From Pseudeuparius sepicola (taxonomy: Eukaryota; Arthropoda; Insecta; Coleoptera; Anthribidae), in assembly GCA_963920635.1 (NCBI GenBank), contig OY987305.1, positions 11,695,153-11,759,152 on the forward strand: a stretch of DNA of 64,000 bases, given 5' to 3'. Position numbers and translations under genes: made by a program. Below the pieces are notes generated by a model, which saw only the letters and a program-made list of their open reading frames with translations, was not told where the DNA came from and did no database searches. Positions 1-12,299 of this stretch are shown in pieces; the stretch's first letter is position 1, and every line of letters begins with the position of its first letter.

Positions 1-1115
1 TTTTTCTCTATATATTGAAAGTCCTTATCATTCTCAAAAACTTTTGTAGGAAAATATTTTCTGTATCTGTTATTGTTCCAAAATCTACAGGGTCAAATAT
101 GTAAAAAAAAACATGGATGCAACAGGGTGTCGGTTTTCCGAAATCTAGCTAGTCATGGAACCAATTGATAGTTCGAAATTATTTAAGAGTATGATAGGGT
201 GCATTGTGCACCTTTAAATTTATTTAACTGGATTATTTTTATAATTTTCTAAACAAAATTTGTAACAAACAATATAATAACAAAAAAGTTAGTAACAAGA
301 ACTATTTTTGTGGAAACAGTTCATGAGTATATCGACGAAGATTCGCGTCTTTAAACTTTTCAATGCTACATGTTTTTTATGTATCAATAAACATAAAATA
401 ATTTTGTGCGTTAAATCACACTGTATTAATATTATCTTATATTATATACCTTACTACTTCACTAGCTCCTGGCGAAGCCGGGTCCCATTAAATAGCTGGC
501 AGAATACGTTTTTCAACTGCCTTAATTATCAAAGAACCGACAAAAAATTTTTTCAGCTTTTAGTATTTGTATCAATTTTTATAATGGTGGCTATGGCAGG
601 AGTAGACCGATCTACGGCTGTTACCCCTGCAGGAGTCGATTTCAGGTTATCTTAGTTCCAATATAACACAAATAAAATAAAATTAATCTAAATAAAATTA
701 CCATTTCTGTAAATTTTGGAGCATAGGTGTCCTTACTATGTTTTTCAGGGGGGGAGAGAACACAGCCATTTCAAAATACATAGTTTGTTAAAAAAACAGG
801 TACAAAACGCGAATAGCGAATATAATTATAATTATTATGTAATAATGTTATTAGATGGCAGCAAGCCTAATTTGCTGTATATGTTATGCTAGGAACACAT
901 AATATAGATGGGAGGCTCTACAGTAAGAGGTAAGAGCTAAGAGCCGAATAGAATATAGAATATAGACGAGGGAATTGAGGAACAGAGTTTAGTAGGCAAA
1001 AAAATGCATTTGTTTCAACTTACAAGGGCGGGGGCAAATGCGAACTTTGACAAATTTACTAAAGATCGATAAATGTATGGTGTAACCACAGAATAGCCAC
1101 CGTAAGTGTAACTAA
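1..1115. other. AT-rich non-coding sequence
   Basis: I see no gene, RNA or bounded mobile element here. The sequence is AT-rich with short homopolymers. Short open frames exist but show no domain, no codon bias and no splice context. Confidence 0.5.
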
Positions 1116-1328
1116 ATGAAACGGATGTCGATTAAAATTAAAATGGAGAGATGGGTATTGTTCTCATTCTACACATTGATAAACATTTCTTTTAGTGGCG
1201 ATGGTACTTTGGTCGGTTATCTCGACAATGTAAAACTACCTACCGATCATCCGATTATCGTGCATCAAAATAATGAAATTTCAACCATTATTACTACCAA
1301 TTATCCTGCTCCAGAATTTTTGGAATAA
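1116..1328 (+). CDS. Short unrecognised ORF (70 codons)
   Basis: This 70-codon frame ends at a TAA. Its first third is Lys- and Met-rich, followed by a hydrophobic stretch (VLFSFYTLINISF), then a more ordinary part containing GTLVGYLDNVKLPTDHP and ending NYPAPEFLE. I do not recognise a family. The second part reads more like protein than its AT-rich surroundings, so it could be the decayed end of a transposon gene or a small terminal exon. No clear acceptor site or poly(A) signal settles this. Confidence is low. Confidence 0.18.
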   Translation: MKRMSIKIKMERWVLFSFYTLINISFSGDGTLVGYLDNVKLPTDHPIIVHQNNEISTIITTNYPAPEFLE

Positions 1329-1797
1329 GCGCTGCAGATAAGTCCAAATTTGGTCATCGACACGTACACCGAGGATCGCCTTTAATGTTTTCAGACTCGT
1401 TTTCAGGCTTCTCGCACTTTCTGCGCTCACGTATGGGCTTTAACGAAAATCAGTTATGAAATTGCAGAGTTCATATCATATCATATTCATATCATCATGC
1501 ACTAGATAGGTAAAAAGTGGTATGCACCTATATAGTTTCATTTCCTACTATACTATTTTCTTAATTTTAATAGGGACGTGAAATTTTGGCCGCAAACTCA
1601 ACCGTCAAATTTGACCCAACATCTCATTTGACGATTTAAAAAGACTCCATAATTTTTGCGAAAATGTCCAACCCTAAATAACCAGCCCCTCGGAAGAGGA
1701 CCATTCACAATGTACTCAAAATACTGATTTTTTTGGGGTAAAAAATTGAGTATATCAAAACTGCCTCAGACACTATAAACGAACTAAGTCTAACACT

Positions 1798-2040
1798 TTG
1801 AGTAGTCCTGTTGATCATTCATCTGTTTTGACGGGATTCCATGGCACACTTAACTCGCCAGATGCCTTTAAAATTCCTATTTTGCTAAACTTTGACACCT
1901 TACAGAATGGCATTCCCTGTATATTTTTTGTTCAAATCTGGTATGTGGGGGTTTTGGTGTGTCGTGGTTTTTCGAAAAAGGCACCCCTTTAGAAAATCGC
2001 AGTAGGCCAGGATTTCGCGGCAAGGTCAAACCAATACTTC
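1798..2040 (+). repeat. Solo arm of the 39.6-40.45 kb foldback family
   Basis: This stretch aligns over about 240 bp, same strand, with 40060-40360. Shared pieces include a gag(t)ggtcct start, a GATGCCTTTA block, a CCCTGTATATTTTT block and the later AAATCGCAG plus AAGGTCAAA pieces. It is a diverged single-arm copy of a palindromic element. I see no opposing arm nearby. Confidence 0.65.
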
Positions 2041-2556
2041 GCAAATGATGATCTTTTTTCAGGGATTGATCTATAAAAAAATTAACCCGTTCAATTCCCC
2101 CAGCCTACTTAGATTTTCAAGGGTGTATACATGAAAAACGGGACACAGTATATACAAAATACAATTGACAAAAAGCACTTGAAAACACGAAAAATACACA
2201 CGTAAACAATCAAAAAATGACACACTGGGGTAAACAACACAAACAATGCCGAGAGATTTGAATGCGGCGGTGGACGGCGGCGGACGGCAGCGTTGCAATG
2301 TTGGACGATTTGAAGTGTTTGTTAAGGATTTTTTTAAAGTGATAATTATAGCGCAATTTAGTTTTTGTTTAAAATTGTCACATACAAGAAATTAATAGCT
2401 GCATTTGTTAATTTAATGTTATGGAAGGTATGTCTTCATTTAATCCCATAATTAAACCCGTCTATTTTGAAATGAAATGCGGTATCTAAACAATGGAGTA
2501 AGTGGCATCACTCAAAAAGATGTTAGCTCTGTTTACTTTGCGTTGTGAGCGGTGTG

Positions 2557-2603
2557 TATAAATAAAAAGCTGCAGAACCCAAACAACGGCGTCCTTTAGA
2601 GAG
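2557..2603 (+). promoter_or_regulatory. Possible TATA promoter with a short first exon and splice donor
   Basis: TATAAATA at 2557-2564 is followed about 40 bp later by a strong donor-like GAG|GTGAGTA (GT at 2604). A TATA-driven transcript starting near 2590 would have a tiny non-coding first exon. The geometry is suggestive only, because TATA-like strings are common in AT-rich DNA and no downstream exon can be linked. Confidence 0.2.
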
Positions 2604-2872
2604 GTGAGTAATATATCCATGGGCGGAGAGCTGGTGGGGGCAATTGCATAATAAACTTGATTCCAGCAAAAATACGTAAAATTCCTAAGTTAATATGCAC
2701 GTTTTTTTATAAAAACAAATGTGTACAATTACAAAAAAAAATGTTTGGGAATGGTTGTTTTTTTATGGGCTAGATATCGGAGATCATTTACCCACATCCG
2801 AGGCTTATTTCATCCTCCTTAGATTCGCTGGCAGTAGTTGTCTGGCTCGGAGCCATCTCCTTACCAGCTATA

Positions 2873-2911
2873 CAGGGTGAGTCTGAAATAACTGGCATCC
2901 TTTTTTTGGGT
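2873..2911. repeat. Solo end of a CAGGGTGAGTCTG foldback element
   Basis: TA followed by CAGGGTGAGTCTGAAATAAC and then TGGCATCCTTTTTT matches the left end of the complete element at 28590-28931. The similarity stops after about 40 bp and no matching right end is found, so this is a truncated copy. Confidence 0.7.
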
Positions 2912-3435
2912 ATATTTTTGGGGATATTGTTGTTGACAAATTTTAATTTAGTAATTACACATTTTACCATTATTTTTAGGTTTAGGTTTCCTGCAGACCC
3001 AAAAGCAAAAATGGATCGGCATTTTGGGAAACTAACATAGTTCATCTTATACCAACTATAAAGAAAAAATAAAAAGAATGTGTTGTATAAAACCAAGTGG
3101 CATTAGTTATGTACCTAAAGGAACAAGCGGTGCCAATGATTTTTCATTGTATTTGTAAATACATGATATGATAAAGTACCTATTGTCTTACATGATTTTA
3201 GTTTTTATTTTAATTTTCAACCTTCTAAAATGCACACGCACATGGCCTCGGGGAATTGTTGTTTATCAATAAGAAATTGAGGTTAAGTTTTTGTTATTCT
3301 TCATAACAAACAATTGTACGGGGGCAGATTGGACGTTACTTTGGGTTTTTGGTAGGAGGTTATTACCATTACCCTATACCTTCAGCGAGGGCTCACCGCC
3401 AGTTTGAAAAGCTCCACTATGCCTATAGTGACAGC

Positions 3436-3608
3436 TAGTGGCGTAACGTGTAACCAGAATGTAAAGTTGGGGCGGGGGGCTAATTATTTAAAAAAAAATC
3501 TTCAGTACCTAATATTTACGGTAAAAACTATTGTTTTAAAATAAATTTTATTTATAAATAAATACCACGCGACAGATCTTTGTGGCCCCCCTCCTGGTTA
3601 CGCCACTG
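3436..3608. mobile_element. 173-bp hAT-type MITE with 8-bp target duplication
   Basis: The ends TAGTGGCGTAAC and GTTACGCCACTG form a terminal inverted repeat. They are flanked on both sides by the perfect 8-bp duplication GTGACAGC (3428-3435 and 3609-3616). Length 8 and the CAGTGGCG-type end are typical of hAT superfamily insertions. It has no coding capacity. G-rich and C-rich runs lie just inside the two ends. Confidence 0.88.
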
Positions 3609-4289
3609 GTGACAGCATCAGTAATGTACACAGAAAAGAGTACAAATTGCAACTTTTCCTAACCTATTGTGGATTTCTGTCACAGTGGGATCAGAGGTGG
3701 CTAGTGATGAGAGCAGTTGGCGTACTATTGTTCTTTAAATTGGCGTGAAAATTTTTAAGCTAATTTTTCGTATTTTACCGCACACAAGATTATCACGAAA
3801 ATGAGCTTTCCCCTGAGCTTTCTCCTGGGCAATAGCCATAAAAGTACCTATATTCCGCCTGATAATATATCTTTGCTTAGGATGAGTTAGGAGTACGGTC
3901 ATATTCAATCCTCTATTTTGCAACCCTAAATATATTTCACATTTCACTACATTTTTAGCATTAAAATTTAGCCACGTCGCCAAGTGCACAGCGAAATAAA
4001 CCAGGATGCTTATATTATTCTACCTACACCCAGAAACGCTAGTACCTAAACCTCTGTAAATCATTCAAGAAATACATAAAAACGTCATCAGCATTGTGTT
4101 CTACACATGAATCGTAAAATGGTTGAGTTGAGGCAATGTTGGTGCCTATTTTCTTTATTGAATTCTAGGCACCTTTAGTTGAAACGCATGCATGATTTGT
4201 CTCGCGGCTCGCAAGCCTCTTTAGTTTGTATATTTGCGTGTAGGTAAGTACAATGTATTTCAAAATTTTCATAATCAATGAGTCTATAA

Positions 4290-4505
4290 ATATGAATATA
4301 CATAGTTATTCAAAAACCAATGCAACCCATAGGACAGCGGTATTCTACTGGAAAAATAAAGCGACCCGTGTTTTTTCTTTGTGCGGACCTTGCAGACCCT
4401 TAAAACGAGCCCTAAAATTTAATTTTCTCGTTATATCTTTTAAACGGCTTCATCGGATTAATGATGTTTTGCACACGTTCATAGATAATTATTATCTCAC
4501 ATAAA
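4290..4505 (+). repeat. Dispersed repeat A, copy 1
   Basis: This copy is similar in reverse orientation to 10746-10975. Shared blocks include an AATAAAGCGAC core, a TAAAACG(A/G)GCCCTAAAAT block, a TTTTAAACGGCTT block and the end CATAGATAATTATTATCTCA. It has no coding content and is probably an arm of a foldback-type element. Confidence 0.65.
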
Positions 4506-4539
4506 TTATATTATAATGCAATATCAACAACTGCCAGAG

Positions 4540-5105
4540 GGCGACTTATGCCTACCAATCTCATTTATTATACCCAGAACTTTTTAATACATTTATTTTT
4601 TAAATTAATTTAAACCACTTTGTAGAAATTTTAATTCTCTACAAAAAACTATTCTACTGTTTTTTTCATTCATAAATTATGTCGTTTGGAAGATAGCGCC
4701 CAAAATTCAATGACCATGCACGTACCTACCCACGTATATTATTACCTATTCATAATAATCCAGTCACCATTGGCAACAACATTCACACTTATTGTGTGCT
4801 ATTATTTGATATTTAGTTTGAGCCTAGGAGCGTTTTTTTTTGTAGAAATATCAACTATTGTTACTAAATGATTTTATTATCTAAACTTAAACTTATATAA
4901 TATACCTAACTCAATATCTAATATGCCTGGATATGTGTAGGGTACAGTGGCTGAATTTTGAGCGCTATCTCCCAAACGACATAATTTATGAAAAAACAGT
5001 AGAATAGTTTTTTGTAGATAATTGGTTTAAATTAATTTAAAAAAATAAGTGTATGAAAAAAGGTCTGGGCACAATAAATGAGGCTGGTGGACATACCTAA
5101 GTGGC
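4540..5105. repeat. Palindromic element with ~180-bp arms
   Basis: The left arm (about 4540-4725) and right arm (about 4945-5105) are inverted repeats. The inner AAACGACATAATTTATGAA and the outer TAAATTAATTTAAACCA blocks read back on the opposite strand. About 220 bp of unrelated loop lies between. There is no coding region and the ends are not sharply defined. Confidence 0.65.
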
Positions 5106-5154
5106 GCCGCGTCGTCTGGTATGGTTGCGGATATTGCACTACACGGAGAAAAAA

Positions 5155-5605
5155 AACTTTTTTAAAAACAAGCTTTTATTTAAACCATGTAGGTACCTAA
5201 AACGAATAAAATAAAAAAATTAAATATTAAAAAAAAACCTTTTAAAAACAAGCTTTTTAAGCCATGTACTAAAACGAATGAAATAAAATAAGTCTAGGTT
5301 TTCGTTAACATATATCAATGCCAAATTGCGACAAGTTTTTGTAAATTAAAAAGCTTGTCGTGCCCAATATTCATAAAAGTGGGTTCCAATTAATTTTATT
5401 GGACATAGATTAGTTGATAAGCAACTACCTACTTGCCATACTATGTGTTTTCTTTACAATTCGCGCGACAAGTTTTTTAAATTTACAAAAACTTGTCGCA
5501 ATTTGGCATTGAATTATCTTAACGAAAATCTAGACTTATTTTATTTTATTCGTTTTAGTACATGGTTTTAAAAAAGCTTGTTTTTAAAAAGGTTTTTACC
5601 TTATT
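5155..5605. repeat. Palindromic element with AAGCTTGT-rich arms
   Basis: Arms of about 5155-5345 and 5465-5605 are inverted repeats sharing AAAAACAAGCTTTT, CATG(T)ACTAAAACGAA and ATTGCGACAAGTTTTTGTA blocks. It lies about 50 bp from the neighbouring palindrome. No ORF was found. Confidence 0.65.
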
Positions 5606-6344
5606 TTATTTTGTGCTTTTTAGTAGAGGTATTTGATACCCATATTAAGGGGGTTGACAAAAAAATACATCATCCGCCATCTTGTGGCGACGGCCATTTT
5701 GGAAGTATTATACAATACTGAGTATTGCATATTGTATTGTCACCAGAACGAAAGGTGTATGCAAAATTTCAGCTCAATCGGATGTCAAGAAGTGGTTCTA
5801 ATTCAGCTTGCAAGATTCGACCCACACATACTAACAAGTGAAGTTAAATAAAAGCTTGTAAAAAATATGTGTAAAGCTAAAATAAAAATAATAAATCCGT
5901 ATTATATTAGGGAATTTAATACTATTTGGCACAGCAATACTATATTTTACAAAATAAAATATTTTTATTTTATAGGATGTATTATAAGAGCAAATATACT
6001 GGTATTTGGTTTAACAACTTGTACGCGTTTTAAAATCTAAAAACTAGATGATATCACATATAATATTCATGTATTTAATTTGACTATTTGTTATACTCAT
6101 TATTAATAAAGCGTATAATAGTTTTAAAATATTTTTCCAGCATTAGAAAATTTAATAAATATATATATTTGTATATAATGACCAAATATTCAGGAAAAAA
6201 TATGTGCATATTAGTAGTGAAAATATTGAATTGTTACTTCAAATATATTTTCAAATTACAAATTTTCAGGCTGTCCCGCCGTGGTGGATGGAAATCTTGC
6301 AGACGTTTTTGCTGATCGCACCCGTAAGCATCCTCAGTGACGAC

Positions 6345-7668
6345 TCGTCTTATACAGTATGGATAGAAGTTGTGGAATATTGCTTATATTTCTTAAAATA
6401 TTCCTCATATCAAAAACATGTTTTAATAAAAGTGTTAGGGGAAATTATTTCCCGTTTAGTGATATCGCAAGCAATCTTTCGTAGCACAAAAAAATGTGGT
6501 TGCCAACTTTCTGAATACGATACAATACCATTTTAATGGGGTCGCATAAGAAACATCAAGATAGCCATGCCAAAATCAGAACAATGCGAAACTGTCACTA
6601 GCTGTGTATCTGTGTACATTGTTACACTAAACGCACTTTTTTACTCAATTTTCTGTGTACAGGGTGTTCCCGTGTATTTTGACCCATCCCTAGAGTCTTT
6701 ATTTTTCTAGTTAGAAAAAAATTACTTAAATAAGAGTTGTAGAGTTTTTTCTGAACCGCTAGGATCTGTTACTAGATCAAACAAATGAGCGTCGCAAATT
6801 TATGAAAAAATATAAAATTACTTTTTTTAATGGAACACCCTGCATATTTGTGGATTTTTGAATTGCACGCATTTTTCCGATTCAAACAATATAAATATGT
6901 TATATGTTTGCTCTAAGCATTCGCATGATATTTCAAATTGTAGATAAATACGATCTTTATATTTAATCAAGGTTGCCATGGAAAAACATTTCATCTTAGA
7001 CAAGAGCATTCCTGTCAATCCATTATTTTTGGGACAATACACCTTGGTACCCTACAACTTTCATTAAGGTAATTTTCTCTAACTCGAAAAATAAAGGTTC
7101 TAGGGCTGGGTCAAAATATACGGGAACACCCTGTACTTAAGTACTTAGTATGTTAACCTGTATTCTTTCCGTTTCACTTAATTCAAGGGCCATTATAACT
7201 TACTAAATACATAAGTACACAGAAAATTGAGTAAAAAAGTACGTTTACTGTAACAATCCACACAATTACAAGCAACTGACAGCTAGTAACAGTTTGACAT
7301 TGTTCTGATTTTGGCATGGCTAACTTGATGTTAATAATTATTTTGATAAACATTGTCAATAGCATAATAGAAAACTTATTTTTTTTGTATTTTTTTCTTA
7401 TGCGACGCCATTAAAATTGTATTGTATCGTATTCCGAAAGTTAGAATGTATCAATTTTCACCAAAAAACGTATATGGTGCCATTTAAAAAAATCAAATCG
7501 GTTACCATGGCAACCACATTTTTCGTGCTACGAAAGATTGCTTGATATCACTAAACGGGAAATAATTTCCACTAACACTTTTATTAAAACAAGTTTTTCA
7601 TGTGAGGAATATTTTAAGAAATATAAGCAATATTCCACAATTTCTATCCACACTGTATGTTAGATCAC
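6345..7668. repeat. Large inverted repeat with a MITE in its centre
   Basis: The left arm 6345-6658 reappears inverted at about 7160-7668, including the ATATAAGCAATATTCCACAA, GATTGCTTGATATCACTAAA and TTGTATCGTATTC blocks. The right arm is longer because it keeps pieces missing on the left. The short spacer is almost entirely the separate 474-bp element at 6660-7133. Short open frames in either arm are by-products of the repeat. Confidence 0.75.
6660..7133. mobile_element. 474-bp TA-flanked foldback MITE (CAGGGTGTTCCC ends)
   Basis: The ends CAGGGTGTTCCCGTGTATTT and its complement are flanked by TA on both sides, which fits Tc1/mariner-type target duplication. The inverted repeat continues inward through a TTTTGACCC block and a CTAGAG/TCTAGG block. 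It has no coding capacity. Confidence 0.8.
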
Positions 7669-9068
7669 AACTTAACTTATTATCATTAAGATCGCCACTA
7701 GATATTACTTAGGCATTTGATGATCAGTTACAATCCCTCAATGGGCGAGTCACCACTAAAGATGCTCTTCAGTTACAACGCCGGTTTTAGGGGGGTGCTA
7801 GGGCGCTAATAGCCCCCGGCGGTTAATTTTAGGAGGCGGTATAAGCTGGTCTAATATAACTAAAAATAAATCACATTTTGTTGCTCTATGTCGCTTACGA
7901 CGCGACACCTTCATTTTGAACACCGTCTGCAAACATAACATCTGAAACGTTCTCCTATTCATCATCTTATTGATCGTACGTTGAAGATTTTGCTCCCCCC
8001 TGGATTTTTTCTAAATATTTTAAACGCAGATTATACAACATTAATAATAATTGATTCATGTAATAATGTTTAACATAGATACATTTATGGGTCAAAATAT
8101 ACGGGAACACCCTGTACTTAAGTACTTAGTATGTTAACCTGTATTCTTTCCGTTTCACTTAATTCAAGGGCCATTATAACTTACTAAATACATAAGTACA
8201 CAGAAAATTGAGTAAAAAAGTACGTTTACTGTAACAATGCACACAATTACAAGCAACTGACAGCTAGTGACAGTTTCCCATTGTTCTGATTTTGGCATGG
8301 CTAACTTGATGTTAATAATTATTTTGATAAACATTGTCAATAGCATAATAGAAAACTTATTTTTTTTTTTATTTTTTCTTATGCGACGCCATTAAAATTG
8401 TATTGTATCGTATTCCGAAAGTTAGAATGTATCAATTTTCACCAAAAAACGTATATGGTGCCATTTAAAAAAATCAAATCGGTTACCATGGCAACCACAT
8501 TTTTCGTGCTACGAAAGATTGCTTGATATCACTAAACGGGAAATAATTTCCACTAACACTTTTATTAAAACAAGTTTTTCATATGAGGAATATTTTAAGA
8601 AATATAAGCAATATTCCACAATTTCTATCCACACTGTATGTTAGATCACAACTTAACTTATTATCATTAAAATCGCCACTAGATATTACTTAGGCATTTG
8701 ATGATCAGTTACAATCCCTCAATGGGCGAGTCACCACTAAAGATGCTCTTCAGTTACAACGCCGGTTTTAGGGGGGTGCTAGGGCGCTAATAGCCCCCGG
8801 CGGTTAATTTTAGGAGGCGGTATAAGCTGGTCTAATATAACTAAAAATAAATCACATTTTGTTGCTCTATGTCGCTTACGACGCGACACCTTCATTTTGA
8901 TCACCGTCTGCAAACATAACATCTGAAACGTTCTCCTATTCATCATCTTATTGATCGTACGTTGAAGATTTTGCTCCCCCCTGGATTTTTTCTAAATATT
9001 TTAAACGCAGATTATACAACATTAATAATAATTGATTCATGTAATAATGTTTAACATAGATACATTTA
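7107..9068. repeat. 981-bp tandem duplication
   Basis: Copy 1 (7107-8087) is followed directly by copy 2 (8088-9068). The two are nearly identical, with scattered substitutions and a length difference in a T/A run. The constant offset is 981 bp. The left boundary lies within the right terminal repeat of the MITE at 6660-7133, so that terminal sequence reappears alone at 8089. A recent unequal exchange is likely, although an assembly duplication is possible. Confidence 0.85.
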
Positions 9069-9247
9069 TTGAAAAATATACTTATTATTGTCAAGTAGCT
9101 AACTACCGATTCCACGAGACCAGCGGTTCAAGCCCCCTACATTAAGAAAATATGAAAAATACATTATACTGTTATGATTTTGTAATCTCATATACCTCTT
9201 TTAAACTATCTGTGCTTTATATATTTCTAAAAATTTTCGCCTACGGC

Positions 9248-9513
9248 GCATTTTAGTAACCAAACACCAAACACCTCTGCTTTCTTTTGTATAGCCGGTT
9301 TAAAAAGCAATGATTTTTATGGGCTCGCACTAAAACAAATTTCGAAATTTCTATTGGTCAGTGTTGTTCTATAAAAGAAGACTGAGTAGGACTTCTTGGC
9401 TACAAATGTTATGAGTCTAGTATGAAGAAAAAAATACCACCAGTTAACAAGAATATGTTTTGCTTGGAATTTGTTTGTGTTAATTTAAACTGTTTTACCT
9501 TGAATAAATAAAT
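9248..9513 (+). mobile_element. Probable retroposed insertion flanked by 19-bp direct repeats
   Basis: The 19-bp direct repeats AAAAATTTTCGCCT(A/G)CGGC at 9229-9247 and 9514-9532 flank 266 bp that ends in a simple AATAAATAAAT tail. Long target duplications and an A-rich 3' end are the signature of LINE-mediated insertion. The insert shows no clear tRNA-like head and no ORF, so it may be a SINE or a truncated processed transcript. Confidence 0.5.
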
Positions 9514-9532
9514 AAAAATTTTCGCCTGCGGC

Positions 9533-10745
9533 CCAGCTTTGTACCACAATCATTAAATTTGTTATTTTTCAATTTCTGACTACCTCCCAACTAAAAAGTT
9601 TAGCTTTTTGGGCAAAAGTAAAAAAAATGAGAAGAAAGATAACGCGTTTTTTAAACTAAGCACCCGGCGGTAGTCAAGCTAAAACCGGCGTTCAGTTACG
9701 ATTAGCGAAATGTCTAGAACATTTCCATCGACCACGGCTCAACAGCCCGGAAATTCATTCCCACATGAAAAACATCCGTGAAAGCCTAAAAATAAGAAAA
9801 ATAAAAATTACATAGAGGGAGAATTTAATAAAATATATTTATGTATTTACTTACATTTGCATCGAAGGGAATCCAAAATTAAATTTACATTTAACAAACG
9901 CCCATTTATTTTAACGTTTTTAAACAAATTTAAGTAATTCTAGTTCTTATTGTTGAAATACATAATTTGCCAAATCTATGAAAACTGATAAAAAACAACA
10001 TAATAAATAAACGAACTTCCTTTGGAACATTTTTACAAAATAACAATTCTTATCGGTATTATAGAATAAATAAAAAACGCACTTTTATTATTATGCATAC
10101 ATAGTAAATCTATATTCTTTCCAATCTACTAAGTAATGGATATTTAATATAATAAGCCTGGCCCATTATGTTCAAGTAAACATAAAAGGAATGCGCACCA
10201 TCACAGAAACAGTCCAAGAAGGCTGATTCAATTCACCACATCTTCTTGGGTCCATAGAGCACAACAATGCCTATAACATTATGAAAAAAAATATTTTCGA
10301 ATATTTTCACTCACTATTCAAAAATTAGAAGTCGGATATTTCGCTACTTTACACGCACCTGCTCTAACTGATCATAGCTGTTTACGCGACGAAAGTGCGA
10401 CACCAAATGGCCAGATCAAGTTAAGACACTAGGCCCAAAGACGCCTCTCTACAATATAAATATATTTTTATTTACAAAATCGTATTTTGTATTTAAAATG
10501 TGTATATTACAATAGAATATATCAAAATTTAATTAAACGAATTTCATCAATAGTAAAAAGCAAATGATTAAATATAAAATTTTGTATATTACCTACTATT
10601 TTGTAATATAAAAATGTTAGCTGATATTGACGGGTGTTATAAAATTAAAAATAAATTCTTTTACACTTTAACATATTTTCGTTAAAATGCGCATTTTTGT
10701 ATATTATCTGACAAATTTTTCTCCCTTTATAATATCTATAATTAT
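9533..10745. other. AT-rich non-coding stretch
   Basis: I see no gene, bounded element or RNA here. It is a mixture of AT-rich sequence with isolated poly(A) and poly(T) runs. Confidence 0.4.
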
Positions 10746-10975
10746 GTGAGATAATTATTATCTATGAACGTGTACAAAAAAAATTATTAAAATCGATCAA
10801 GCCGTTTAAAAGATATAGCTTAAAAATAAATTTTAGGGCCCGTTTTAAAAGCCCATCTATAGGGCTCTTAATATACAGCTTTGAGCAAAAAAAAACAATA
10901 GTCGCTTTATTTTTCGTGTAGAATACCGCTGTGCTACGGGTGGCATTTATTTTCAAATATCCCTGTATCTCCTCT
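10746..10975 (-). repeat. Dispersed repeat A, copy 2
   Basis: This is the inverse-orientation partner of 4290-4505. The strongest blocks are TGAGATAATTATTATCTATG and GTCGCTTTATTTTTC. It is followed at 10968 by CCCTGTATCTCC, suggesting a foldback-element arm. Confidence 0.65.
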
Positions 10976-11153
10976 ATTGTCTCCTGAAACTTCAGGACTC
11001 CCAACTCGTTGAGCTTAGGCACGACTTACGAGCTATCCATTTGCTATAATATTTTTTGGCGGGTTTCCTATTTCAGGTACAGCACGTGCTTTCGCTTTCT
11101 CTGAAAATGCATATGTGCGGTGAACTTATAAGGCACGAAATCAAGGATACCAG

Positions 11154-12265
11154 CAGGGGGCGGACCGTAAGTTTTTTGGGGGCCCTGGGCTAACACTATT
11201 ATGCCCCCCCCCCCGTTTGTTTCGGTAATCAAAAACCTGCTTTTTCTTCTTCCAAAAATGTATAAATTAACACTTCACCAAAACGAAAGATCAGTTGATT
11301 CAAGCGAAGCGTTTCTCAAGCATAAATAAGCAAATAATAACCTCAAACTGATTTAGGTACGATTGACGGGGTATAGATGGCAGCAGAGCCCACAATTGAT
11401 GCTGTGTACCTAACTTATTTTTATTTTTTGTGGGTAACGTAAAACTTACCAGTGCCTTAAGGATTCATTTATCAAATTTTAATCTATAAAAATCAATTTG
11501 GCACGTTTATTGATGATTCTTAATATGGAGTAAGTTTCTTGAACATATACTAACTTATTCTTGAGTATAAAGATTTTGTTCTTTTATTTTTCTATGATAA
11601 TATTGATTCTCGTAAATGTATTCCCATGTTATTTAGCTCCAACTGTTTTTTCTCATTTAATATTTTCTATCTGTTTTCTATTTATTGTTCTTCTCTTCCC
11701 CTCCCTCTTTTCTGTTTCTTTTCTACCCCTGACCTCTAAGGTCGTTCCTTAACTACACATCTTTGAACTTATTTTCAATGATTTAATTTAATTTGACATT
11801 GTAAACTTGTAAATATCGTAGTAGTAGTTATTGGTCCTGTTCAGTGCTTTCGACAGAAGACATGGCTCAGAATCGTTGAGTGACAAATCTATACATGTTC
11901 TGATGCTCTTGAAGACGAAGACAGAACTCCGAAGCGTTGACTGATCACCCAACGTCCAAAGTCTGCCATGGTCAGTGCCAATTGTATAGCCAATGGCTGA
12001 CAGGGGTGTTAGGCATTGGAAATATTTAACCCATTGACGCGAAATTTGTACACCATTATAAGGTTTTTTGTTAGAGACTTTAGATGCTTATTACCTTATT
12101 TTTTTAATTAAATAAAACATGTCAGGTTCAGGCAATGTGGCAGGCACTTGTACGTTTACGTTTTTTTTTAATTTTCACCGCGGTGAGGCCGGGCCTGGCG
12201 GGGCCCATTGTGTGAAAGGGGCCCTGGGCTGCAGCCCATAAAGCCCATGCCTAAATCCGCTCCTG
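11154..12265. mobile_element. hAT-type element with 8-bp target duplication
   Basis: The left end CAGGGGGCGGACC and right end GGATTT..CGCTCCTG (reading CAGGAGCGGATTTAG inverted) are flanked by GATACCAG (11146-11153) and AATACCAG (12266-12273), an 8-bp duplication with one mismatch. A run of 11-12 C lies about 50 bp inside the left end. No transposase remnant is recognisable, so it is a non-autonomous or decayed element of 1112 bp. Confidence 0.75.
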
Positions 12266-12299
12266 AATACCAGCCAACTTTTCCCAATAGCGGTATGTA

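Noticed and set aside
308..655. 115-codon open frame
   Set aside because: AT-rich codons, starts at a non-ATG codon, no domain or splice context. It looks like chance openness.
7183..8346. Two near-identical 60-codon frames on the minus strand
   Set aside because: They are the same spot in the two copies of the tandem duplication, lying in an inverted repeat arm, and show no protein features.
7107..9068. Long terminal repeats of a retrotransposon
   Set aside because: The two copies abut with nothing between them and lack LTR ends, primer site and polypurine tract.
9117..9135. GGTTCAAGCCCC, resembling a tRNA B box
   Set aside because: No A box at the right distance and no cloverleaf can be drawn, so no tRNA gene or SINE head is called.
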